The notes under the pieces: generated by a model | The model's input: only the letters and a program-made list of their open reading frames with translations | Told to the model about the DNA's origin: nothing | Databases searched by the model: none | In this document: positions 1 through 6,316 of the stretch, one piece after another | How positions within the stretch are numbered: position 1 is the first letter of the stretch | Layout of the letters: every line of letters starts with the position of its first letter | From: Parcubacteria group bacterium CG08_land_8_20_14_0_20_48_21 | GTDB lineage: Bacteria > Patescibacteriota > Patescibacteriia > UBA1544 | Length of the DNA: 36,570 nucleotides | Direction of reading: 5' to 3' | Assembly (NCBI GenBank): GCA_002774425.1 | Contig: PEYJ01000026.1 | Coordinates: 1-36,570 of the forward strand | Translations under genes and position numbers: made by a program

Positions 1-120
1 GGATTACGTTAATTTTGTTTATGTGCTTACACTCATCCGACGATCACGTTAAAGTGAAAGTTTACATACCGCAATAAACCTGACTGCCGATAGTGGGCTG
101 GTACGGAATGACGGATATGG

Positions 121-140
121 ATTCCCGCCTTTGCGGGAAT
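121..140. repeat. Palindromic intergenic repeat (REP/dRS3-like)
   Basis: The 20-mer is ATTCCC, eight variable bases, then GGGAAT, with inner GC pairs that extend the hairpin. This fits the dRS3 pattern known from Neisseria and REP-like repeats seen in many genomes. A GGAATGAC motif occurs on both flanks (105-112 and 136-143). Only this copy is visible in the window. Confidence 0.55.
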
Positions 141-216
141 GACAAAGGGGTTGTGCATCATGGTGGAAAACTGCATATTGACGGCTATAAAACCATATTC
201 TATACTGCATATACAA

Positions 217-244
217 AGTGCGTATAATATCCCTTACACGCATA
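217..244. other. Candidate dif (Xer recombination) site
   Basis: Two 11-bp arms, AGTGCGTATAA (217-227) and TTACACGCATA (234-244), flank a 6-bp centre (228-233). This is the 11-6-11 geometry of dif. The arms are inverted repeats of each other at 8 of 11 positions. The left arm matches the E. coli XerC arm (GGTGCGCATAA) at 9 of 11, but the right arm matches the XerD arm poorly. The site lies about 90 bp upstream of the xer gene. It also contains TATAAT (223-228) and could instead be a promoter element. Confidence 0.3.
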
Positions 245-336
245 TTCTGTATAAATATATACAACTAGAATAGAGTTGATACGCCCTATTCCCATCTATA
301 AATATTTAATGTATAACATGCTAACTTTCCTATTCT

Positions 337-1287
337 GTGCGCATCCCTTATTTTGACGACTACCTGCTCTATCTGCAGACGCAAAATTATTCTATAGAAA
401 CCGTGTACAACTACGAACGCGATCTCAAAGTGTTTGAGCGGTTTTTAGACGAGCTGCGCGTGCCGTTTGTCAAACTGGATAAAAAAACCGTCAATCAGTA
501 TAAAGCTTACTTAACGTCTATAGACCGTAAAACAGCGGAAGATGTGAAGCATGCGGAAAAACTCTCCCCGCAATCCATAAACCGTACGCTCTCCGCTTTA
601 CGCTCATTTTTAAAATACCTCGTGGAAACCGATCTGCCATCCCCCATCGCTCCGGACGCAGTGCAGCTGATACGTACCAATAAAAAGCATGCGCGTGTTG
701 CCGAATTGGCGCAATTGGTAAAGCTCATAGAAGCTCCGTCTACTATGGAAAATGATCTTATAATCGCCTTGCGTAACCGCGCCATGTTAGAGGTGCTGTT
801 TGCCACCGGAATGCGTATTTCAGAGCTCCTGGGGCTTAACAGGGCTCATATAGACGGTTCCGGACGTATATTCATCCGTGGAAAGGGGAAAAAAGAGCGT
901 TTTGTGTATATGACACCCCGCGCATCTAGACATTTACAGGATTATTTGAATGTACGCAATGATAGCCTTGGCGCGTTGTTCATTCCCTACCGCGGTAAAA
1001 ACACGACACCTGACAGAGTAACCAAACGACGCATCTCTCCCAACTACCTGCAAGGGAAAATAAAACGCTATCGGGAAAAGTTAAAAATCAATGTGCCAAC
1101 ATCAGCGCACTCGCTGCGGCACGGGTTTGCCACCTACTTGGCGGAGAGCGGCGCGAATCCTGCCGCCATACAGGTGCTACTTGGCCACGAGTCTCTCAAT
1201 ACCACGACCCGCTATGTGAATACATCGGACAAGTATGCTGAAACCACCCATCATAAATTTCATCCCTTGAAAAAAGATGATTGTTAA
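337..1287 (+). CDS. xerC: Tyrosine recombinase XerC/XerD-like
   Basis: Site-specific tyrosine recombinase that would resolve chromosome dimers at dif. The N-terminal SAM-like core-binding domain spans about residues 1-100, and the catalytic domain about 115-310. The full catalytic set is visible: R160 (ATGMRISELL), K183 in the RGKGKKERF beta-hairpin, H258 and R261 (HSLRHGFATYL), H284 (LLGHESLNTT) and nucleophile Y293 (TRYVN). The length of 316 aa is normal for XerC/D. The start is GTG 337, because an in-frame stop lies at 322-324 and no ATG intervenes. No ribosome binding site is seen. Many reduced bacteria use one Xer protein, so XerC versus XerD cannot be assigned. An integrase of a mobile element is less likely, as the neighbours are ordinary chromosomal genes. 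Confidence 0.93.
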   Translation: MRIPYFDDYLLYLQTQNYSIETVYNYERDLKVFERFLDELRVPFVKLDKKTVNQYKAYLTSIDRKTAEDVKHAEKLSPQSINRTLSALRSFLKYLVETDLPSPIAPDAVQLIRTNKKHARVAELAQLVKLIEAPSTMENDLIIALRNRAMLEVLFATGMRISELLGLNRAHIDGSGRIFIRGKGKKERFVYMTPRASRHLQDYLNVRNDSLGALFIPYRGKNTTPDRVTKRRISPNYLQGKIKRYREKLKINVPTSAHSLRHGFATYLAESGANPAAIQVLLGHESLNTTTRYVNTSDKYAETTHHKFHPLKKDDC

Positions 1288-1299
1288 GTTGTTCATGGC

Positions 1300-1331
1300 C
1301 TATAGGCTAATTCGCACGAATTAGCCTATAG
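1300..1331. repeat. Perfect 15-bp inverted repeat after xer
   Basis: CTATAGGCTAATTCG (1300-1314) and its exact reverse complement (1317-1331) are separated by only two bases. It lies 13 bp past the xer stop codon and could form a very stable RNA hairpin that protects or ends the xer transcript. The plus strand continues with A residues rather than a T run, so it is not a textbook intrinsic terminator. An operator for the rhodanese gene is another possibility. Confidence 0.6.
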
Positions 1332-1406
1332 AAAAAATACTTATTTAAATGAGTATTTCCATGTACTATTGCGTACTCCTTTCCTCTTACTTCGTACTAC
1401 TCATTT

Positions 1407-1742
1407 ATGCAACACATCACACCGTCTGAAGCGGCGGAAAAATTGAAACTCGGACAGGAAGTTGTGCTTCTGGATGTACGCACGCCGCAGGAGTATGATG
1501 AAGCACATCTCAAAAATGCCGTCTTACTCCCCTTGCAGAGCTTATCGCAAGAGTCACTGGAGGCGCGAGGTTTGGGAAATGGTATCAGAGATAAAGAAAT
1601 TATCATCTACTGCCACTCCGGAGGCCGTAGCTTAGCCGCGTGCTCGTTTATGAGCCAACTCGGCTACACCAATATAAAAAACCTCACTGGCGGTATTTCC
1701 CGCTGGGAAGATAGAAGTCTTGTGGTTGATGACATTGGATAG
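1407..1742 (+). CDS. Single-domain rhodanese-like sulfurtransferase
   Basis: Small rhodanese of the GlpE/PspE type (111 aa, whole-domain length, cytoplasmic, no signal peptide). It would carry a persulfide sulfur on the active-site cysteine. The rhodanese signature VVLLDVRTPQEYDEAH lies at residues 19-34. The active-site loop CHSGGRS starts at C69 and has the six-residue loop length typical of sulfurtransferases, with R74 and S75. The C-terminal motif NLTGGISRW is also typical. ATG 1407 has no Shine-Dalgarno. It follows xer by 119 bp and is convergent with the M23 gene. Another sulfur-handling gene, mnmA, is in the window but far away, so a direct link would be speculation. Confidence 0.9.
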   Translation: MQHITPSEAAEKLKLGQEVVLLDVRTPQEYDEAHLKNAVLLPLQSLSQESLEARGLGNGIRDKEIIIYCHSGGRSLAACSFMSQLGYTNIKNLTGGISRWEDRSLVVDDIG

Positions 1743-1756
1743 GAGTATTAAAGCAA

Positions 1757-1781
1757 ATGTTGGACTTGCGAAGTCCAACAT
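1757..1781 (+). terminator. Terminator-like hairpin after the rhodanese gene
   Basis: ATGTTGGACTT and AAGTCCAACAT form an 11-bp perfect stem with a three-base loop (GCG), 14 bp after the rhodanese stop. No U-tract follows, so Rho-independent termination is uncertain. Confidence 0.45.
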
Positions 1782-1802
1782 CACCTACGAAAGTAGAAAT
1801 TG

Positions 1803-1836
1803 GATGGGGGTATTAGACATTTTTTTTACCCCCATC
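1803..1836. terminator. Hairpin between convergent rhodanese and M23 genes
   Basis: GATGGGGGTA (1803-1812) pairs with TACCCCCATC (1827-1836) across a 14-base T-rich loop. Lying between convergent genes, it may act as a bidirectional terminator. Neither strand has a clear U-run directly after the stem. Confidence 0.4.
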
Positions 1837-1943
1837 AATAATCGCGTCTCTTTTGATTATCTCATTCTCTTCAAGAAATCTTTTTGTTTCCTCGGAATGT
1901 TTTTGAAAGGGAATATTTATGGGTAAAATCTTTAAATATTGGG

Positions 1944-3248
1944 TCAAGGCAAATACTCCAACGGATTCACCGGAATGCCGTTGTTGCGGACCTCAAAGTG
2001 CAAGTGCGCGCCGGTAGAGAAGTTTCCTGCGCCACGGGTTCCCGGCAACCCGCCAGTGGCGCCGATACTTTGACCCTGCATCACAAAGTCATCCTCTTTC
2101 ACGTCAATGCGCGATACATGACCGTAAACAGTGGAAATGCCGTTGTTATGGATGACCATGATGTAGCTGTAACCCAGTCCGTTATCTTTCGCACTGCCAA
2201 CATAGCCACTTGCCGCAGCGCGAATAGGTGTGCCTTGGGATGCGCGAATATCTATTGCTGAATGCTCAAAGAGTTTTTTAAAGGGGTAGGTGGGATCGTG
2301 GAAGTAGGCGGTAATACCGCGCAACGGGTCAACCGGCCACGCGAGGTCGGAAGACAAGTCGTTAAAGCGTGAAAGCTCCTGATCTCGTTGTGACTGGGCA
2401 ATCAAATCGCGTATGCGTTTCTCGGAACTTGCAATTTCTTGATCCGCAATCTTCTGTTGCTGCTGAATTTCCCACAATAAATTACGGTATTTTATTTCAC
2501 TGTTGCGCGTTTCGTTCATGAGTACCTGCTTTGCCTCCTTTTCTTCCTTCAAATCGGCCTTGCGGTTTTCCAGCGCCTGCAGCAATTCGCGTTGCAGTTC
2601 CTGTTGATGTGCGAGTTCTGTCTGTTGGTCAAGGAGTGCCACCTGGTATTGTTCAATTTCTCCCAATGTTTCCTGGAGACTCCCCTGCACGTCCTGCACT
2701 TGCTTGAGTTGATTGAAAAATTCGGAGAAACGGTTGTTTTCCAGCAAAATTTCCAAATATGTGCGCTGATCAAGCTGGTTGATATGCTGGAGGAGTTCTT
2801 TGATTTCCCCTTTGCGCTTCACGATACGATTTTCAGTTTCCGCAATCTTTTCCTCGGTCGTCTGCATTTCCAGTTTTGTTTTGGTGATCTTTTCTTCCTG
2901 TAATTCTATGTCAATCTGGAACTTGGCAACGCGGTTGTCTAAAATGGATACTTGTCCCGCGAGGGTTGCGGATTCTTCTTGTAAATCGGTGATTTCTTTT
3001 TTATATGCGCCGGACTTGTTACTTAATGCGTCAATGCGATCTTTGGCGTAGTTGATTTTTTCCTGCAAACCTTTAATACCCGGCACATCGCTATAGTCGT
3101 AAGCGCCAACGGGCGTGTCGCTCCCCTGCCCCTGTGCGACGTACGCGCGGATGCCCACAAAAAAAGACACCATTAAAAGTGCCGTAGTTAAGCCAATAAT
3201 TAAAAGCGGCAATGAGGAAAATAAGAGCTTTTGTTTTTTGACAAGCAT
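1944..3248 (-). CDS. Coiled-coil M23 (LytM/EnvC-type) murein hydrolase
   Basis: Membrane-anchored or secreted peptidoglycan hydrolase or hydrolase activator. An N-terminal hydrophobic segment (about residues 10-38) is followed by a long charged coiled coil (about 57-300, rich in E, Q, K, L) and a C-terminal M23/LytM domain (about 310-434). The zinc and catalytic residues are all present: H329 and D333 (HSAID), H377 (YGH), H415 and H417 (HLHFE). It should therefore be an active endopeptidase, unlike the degenerate E. coli activators EnvC and NlpD. Coiled coil plus LytM is the EnvC architecture associated with daughter-cell separation. It has its own promoter (3283-3311) and is convergent with the rhodanese gene. 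No Shine-Dalgarno precedes ATG 3248. Confidence 0.92.
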   Translation of the reverse strand: MLVKKQKLLFSSLPLLIIGLTTALLMVSFFVGIRAYVAQGQGSDTPVGAYDYSDVPGIKGLQEKINYAKDRIDALSNKSGAYKKEITDLQEESATLAGQVSILDNRVAKFQIDIELQEEKITKTKLEMQTTEEKIAETENRIVKRKGEIKELLQHINQLDQRTYLEILLENNRFSEFFNQLKQVQDVQGSLQETLGEIEQYQVALLDQQTELAHQQELQRELLQALENRKADLKEEKEAKQVLMNETRNSEIKYRNLLWEIQQQQKIADQEIASSEKRIRDLIAQSQRDQELSRFNDLSSDLAWPVDPLRGITAYFHDPTYPFKKLFEHSAIDIRASQGTPIRAAASGYVGSAKDNGLGYSYIMVIHNNGISTVYGHVSRIDVKEDDFVMQGQSIGATGGLPGTRGAGNFSTGAHLHFEVRNNGIPVNPLEYLP

Positions 3249-3282
3249 GGGTTTTTGCGCGTAACTTTTCTCTTATGCTTTC

Positions 3283-3311
3283 AGTATAGCATGATTTTGG
3301 TCATTTTTCAA
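3283..3311 (-). promoter_or_regulatory. Promoter of the M23 gene
   Basis: Minus strand: -35 TTGAAA (3306-3311), 17-bp spacer, -10 TATACT (3283-3288) preceded by an extended TGC. The predicted start near 3276 gives a leader of about 28 nt. Confidence 0.7.
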
Positions 3312-3365
3312 TGAAAAAATCACCCGGATAGCTATGCAGAGCAATAGGAATATCTATGCGCTCTA

Positions 3366-4871
3366 TCAGGTCAGTTTTTGCAGCGCAACGTTCACCCGTA
3401 CAAGGGTTTCTTCCTTACCCAGCGCTTCCGCAATTTCAAAAGGACCGGGAGATTTTTTAAGACCGGTTAACGCGACGCGCAAGGGGTAGAGCACATCCCC
3501 GTTGCCCCAATTGTTTTTTTCAATGGCGGGAAAAAACTTCTTTTCCAAAAAATCCTTTTTCCAATTTTTAGTATCTATCCCCTGCAAGAGCTCGCGCGAG
3601 AATTCCAACGTTGCAAGAGTTGTTTCAAGGGAATTCGCTTTCCAGTTGAGGTCATGCGCTACATACGGCTCTACGGAAAAATAAAATGCGATGGACTTTC
3701 CTGTTTCACACAGATTGGTAAGACGGTCGCGCACCAAGGAGACCACGCGCATAAGATCCGAGAACACTACCTCTTTTTTTGTTGCCGCAGAGAGGTAAGA
3801 GTCGGCATCATTCTGCGATTGCAGCACGCCAGCTTCAAGAAGATAGGGAATGACTCTGCGCGTGAGATCATCAAGAGAAAGTTTTTTAATGTGCTGCCCG
3901 TTGAGCCAGTTAAGCTTTTGTTCGTCAAAAACCGCACCTGCCGAATGCACTTGTGCAAGATCAAAACGATCAACAAGCTCCTGTACGGTAAAGACCTCCT
4001 CGTTGGTTTTCGGATTCCATCCCAAGAGCACAATAAAGTTCAAGAGCGCTTCCGGCAAATAGCCATTCTCGCGGAACCAGTTGACCGTCGCGTGATTTTT
4101 CCGCTTGGACATCTTGGTGCGGTCCGGATTGAAAATAAGCGGTATGTGAGCAAATTCCGGAGGATTCCAACCCAATGCCTCGTACAGTAAGAGCTGCTTA
4201 ATGGTGGAGGGTAAAAGATCTTCGCCGCGGATGACGTGAGTGATGCGCATCTCATGGTCATCAATAACATTGGCGATATTATAGAGCGGTATGCCGTCTG
4301 ATTTTACAATGACAAAATCACCGTAAAGCGAAGTATCCTCTTGAACGTTACCGCGGATAATATCGACATAGGAACGCTTGCCGGTTCCGGTTGGCACACG
4401 AAAACGTATGGTCGGTTTTCGCCCCTCTTTTTTGAATGCGTCGCGCGCATCTTGCGTGAGCGTACCGCAACGGCCGCTGTACTTTGGCGGAATTTTTTGC
4501 GCTTCCATTTTGCCGCGCTCGGCTTCCAACTCTTCTGGTGAGCAGAAACAAGGATAGGCTTTGCTTTCAGCAAGAAGCCGGTTGATGTATGTATGGTAGA
4601 GCGAGAGCCGCTCCATCTGGTGGTAGGGGCCATACTCCCCTCCTTTATCCACCCCTTCGTCCCACGCAAGTCCCAACCAGGTGAGCCCGTCTTTAATGTT
4701 GTCCTCGTATGCTTTGGTGGATCGGGATTGGTCTGTGTCTTCTATGCGCAAAATAAACTTTCCTTTTTTCTGTTTTTTAGCGAAAAGATAGTTGAAAAGC
4801 GCGGTACGGGCGGTACCGATATGCAAGTTGCCGGTTGGCGATGGTGCGAGACGAACTCTTACTATAGGCAT
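3366..4871 (-). CDS. gltX: Glutamyl-tRNA synthetase
   Basis: Class I aminoacyl-tRNA synthetase charging tRNA-Glu. It may also mischarge tRNA-Gln for GatCAB, but neither glnS nor gat genes lie in the window to decide. The HIGH-type signature is HIGT at residues 17-20, and the KMSKR loop is at 253-257. A zinc-binding insertion is intact: C108 and C110 (CFC), Y131 and C135 (YSGRC), as in the bacterial zinc-containing GluRS. The catalytic domain is followed by the alpha-helical anticodon-binding domain. The length of 501 aa is slightly above the usual 470. It lies 31 bp downstream of the WecG-NUDIX gene on the same strand and is probably cotranscribed, as no promoter is evident in the gap. Confidence 0.97.
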   Translation of the reverse strand: MPIVRVRLAPSPTGNLHIGTARTALFNYLFAKKQKKGKFILRIEDTDQSRSTKAYEDNIKDGLTWLGLAWDEGVDKGGEYGPYHQMERLSLYHTYINRLLAESKAYPCFCSPEELEAERGKMEAQKIPPKYSGRCGTLTQDARDAFKKEGRKPTIRFRVPTGTGKRSYVDIIRGNVQEDTSLYGDFVIVKSDGIPLYNIANVIDDHEMRITHVIRGEDLLPSTIKQLLLYEALGWNPPEFAHIPLIFNPDRTKMSKRKNHATVNWFRENGYLPEALLNFIVLLGWNPKTNEEVFTVQELVDRFDLAQVHSAGAVFDEQKLNWLNGQHIKKLSLDDLTRRVIPYLLEAGVLQSQNDADSYLSAATKKEVVFSDLMRVVSLVRDRLTNLCETGKSIAFYFSVEPYVAHDLNWKANSLETTLATLEFSRELLQGIDTKNWKKDFLEKKFFPAIEKNNWGNGDVLYPLRVALTGLKKSPGPFEIAEALGKEETLVRVNVALQKLT

Positions 4872-4902
4872 AAGAAAAGCAATATTGGAATTTTGCCGCC
4901 GT

Positions 4903-6084
4903 TTATGTAATAAATTGCAACCGTTTCATTTCAGTGACAATATACTCCCCTACTTCCCGCCGTACGGGATGGACAATAGCCGGAATGTCTTGAGGGTTAA
5001 TCCATTGGTATCCCGAGAGCTCGCGCTTTTCAAGATGTAGAGCTGCATCCGATCCGTGCCACGCAAGAAAGAATATATGCTGTTCTTGTCCGCGGAAGCT
5101 TTGTATCTGACCTTTTGGCCAATTATAGGTATAGGTTTTTGCCGCTTTGCCTTCAATGGTAAATGTAGCGCATCCCAACTCTTCCTGCAACTCACGCAAC
5201 ACACCTTCCTCCGATGTTTCACCACTACTGATACCGCCTTGCGGGAATTGCCAATGCGCCGGATCCGAAGCCCTTGACACAACAAGAACTTTTCCATCGG
5301 CGCGCCGGATAACCCCAAGTGCATTTTGACGGTAGCGATATTTGCTTTGCCAAACTATCTTTATCGCCTCTTTCCCAAATACTGCAACCGCACGCCAAAT
5401 ACGCGGTAATCTCGCGGGTTGACGCGCAAGCCGCCACAGCCACTCAAGTCCAATGTTGCGCAAAGCACGGGGTGCGCGTTTTTGTCTGCCGGTAAGATAG
5501 TCCAGCGATCCGCCAATACCCATGCCCACACGCAGCGATGGCACCGCATGCTTGTGTTGTACCAGCCACTGTTCCTGATACGGTGCGCCAAAATCAACCA
5601 GAATGATATCCGGCTGGTGGCGTTTGAGCGATTCCAAAACCGCTTGCTCTGATGCTTCTTCCGTTGATGCCGAAATAACGAAAAATGCGAGTTCCGGATA
5701 GCGCTCTTTAACCGCGCGCACCAGCTCACCTTTACTGGAAAGTCCATTGAGGCGATGGAACACCGCCACGCGTAGTTGATGTTTTTGCGCTTTCAGCAGC
5801 AAGCGCAGGGTCATATCAGCCCCCGTTACCGGATGTTCCAACCTGCCTCCCAACATGCGCAAAAGCCAGGTAAGTCCCGTACCGTCAGGAACGTTGAGAT
5901 CGGCTTCATTCAAGGCATCGCGATACGGTTTATTTTTTTTAGCCTCTAACAGTATTTCCGGATTGAGCGTGGTAATGATGTGCGGCTGTTGAGATGCCAA
6001 AAAACGATCAAGGTAACCAAGCGTTTCCTTGAAAGTAACCACATCAACCCGAGTTTCAAATAGATAGCAATGTCGGGGAAACAT
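4903..6084 (-). CDS. WecG/TagA/CpsF glycosyltransferase fused to NUDIX hydrolase
   Basis: Two-domain protein (393 aa). Residues 1-245 are a GT26 transferase (WecG/TagA/CpsF), which adds N-acetylmannosamine or a related sugar to a lipid-linked acceptor at the membrane face. Visible motifs are TLNPEILLEA (39-48), PDGTGL with candidate catalytic D67, and VDFGAPYQEQW (163-173). Residues 250-393 are a NUDIX domain with a complete box from G283 to G304 (G-x5-E289-x7-R297-E298-L-x-E301-E302-x-G304). Surrounding sequence (WQFPQGGI) resembles RppH/Ap4A-type hydrolases. The fusion is continuous, with no stop or start between the halves. It might hydrolyse a nucleotide product or precursor of the transfer, but that is inference. 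Own promoter at 6146-6174. No Shine-Dalgarno. Confidence 0.9.
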   Translation of the reverse strand: MFPRHCYLFETRVDVVTFKETLGYLDRFLASQQPHIITTLNPEILLEAKKNKPYRDALNEADLNVPDGTGLTWLLRMLGGRLEHPVTGADMTLRLLLKAQKHQLRVAVFHRLNGLSSKGELVRAVKERYPELAFFVISASTEEASEQAVLESLKRHQPDIILVDFGAPYQEQWLVQHKHAVPSLRVGMGIGGSLDYLTGRQKRAPRALRNIGLEWLWRLARQPARLPRIWRAVAVFGKEAIKIVWQSKYRYRQNALGVIRRADGKVLVVSRASDPAHWQFPQGGISSGETSEEGVLRELQEELGCATFTIEGKAAKTYTYNWPKGQIQSFRGQEQHIFFLAWHGSDAALHLEKRELSGYQWINPQDIPAIVHPVRREVGEYIVTEMKRLQFIT

Positions 6085-6145
6085 ACGTTATACGCGCTTA
6101 GAAAATATGGTTGAGTATCAATGCATCGCCTAGGTCACTTGGTTT

Positions 6146-6174
6146 AGTATAGTGCCGTAGAAACATGCCGTCAA
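6146..6174 (-). promoter_or_regulatory. Promoter of the WecG-NUDIX/gltX unit
   Basis: Minus strand: -35 TTGACG (6169-6174), 17-bp spacer, -10 TATACT (6146-6151). The leader to ATG 6084 is about 55 nt. It is divergent from the clpB promoter. Confidence 0.7.
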
Positions 6175-6235
6175 ATTCCTCTCATTGACAGTTCACCTGG
6201 CACTTCGTCATACGCGTACATAGCACCTCTATTAC

Positions 6236-6264
6236 TTGACAGGATATTATTTATATTTTATACT
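6236..6264 (+). promoter_or_regulatory. clpB promoter
   Basis: -35 TTGACA (6236-6241), exactly 17 bp, -10 TATACT (6259-6264). This is a vegetative (sigma-A type) promoter whose -10 and predicted start (about 6271) are covered by the CIRCE dyad, so a bound repressor would block it. Confidence 0.85.
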
Positions 6265-6305
6265 GTATATTAGCAATCTCATAGAGAGAGTGCTAATATA
6301 CAGTA
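6261..6305 (+). promoter_or_regulatory. CIRCE operator (HrcA site) of clpB, extended dyad
   Basis: TTAGCAATC, nine bases, GAGTGCTAA (6270-6296) matches the CIRCE consensus TTAGCACTC-N9-GAGTGCTAA with one mismatch in the left arm. The symmetry extends outward: TACTGTATATTAGCA (6261-6275) and TGCTAATATACAGTA (6291-6305) are perfect 15-bp inverted arms. CIRCE is the established binding site of the heat-shock repressor HrcA. No hrcA gene lies in this window. Confidence 0.88.
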
Positions 6306-6316
6306 TTTTGATTTCT

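Larger units (their letters stand above)
1..336. other. Non-coding region upstream of xer
   Basis: AT-rich stretch with no convincing gene. Short open frames here read through the palindromic repeat and resemble no protein. It holds a 20-bp palindromic repeat at 121-140, a dif-like 28-mer at 217-244 and a weak candidate promoter for xer (TTGATA at 276-281, TATAAA at 297-302, spacing only 15 bp). Confidence 0.6.

Noticed and set aside
1720-1926. 68-codon plus-strand frame after the rhodanese gene
   Set aside because: Overlaps the rhodanese end and runs through two hairpins; not protein-like.
6236-6316. N-terminal extension of clpB starting at TTG 6236
   Set aside because: These codons are the -35, -10 and CIRCE sequence; the ClpB family begins at the ATG at 6317.
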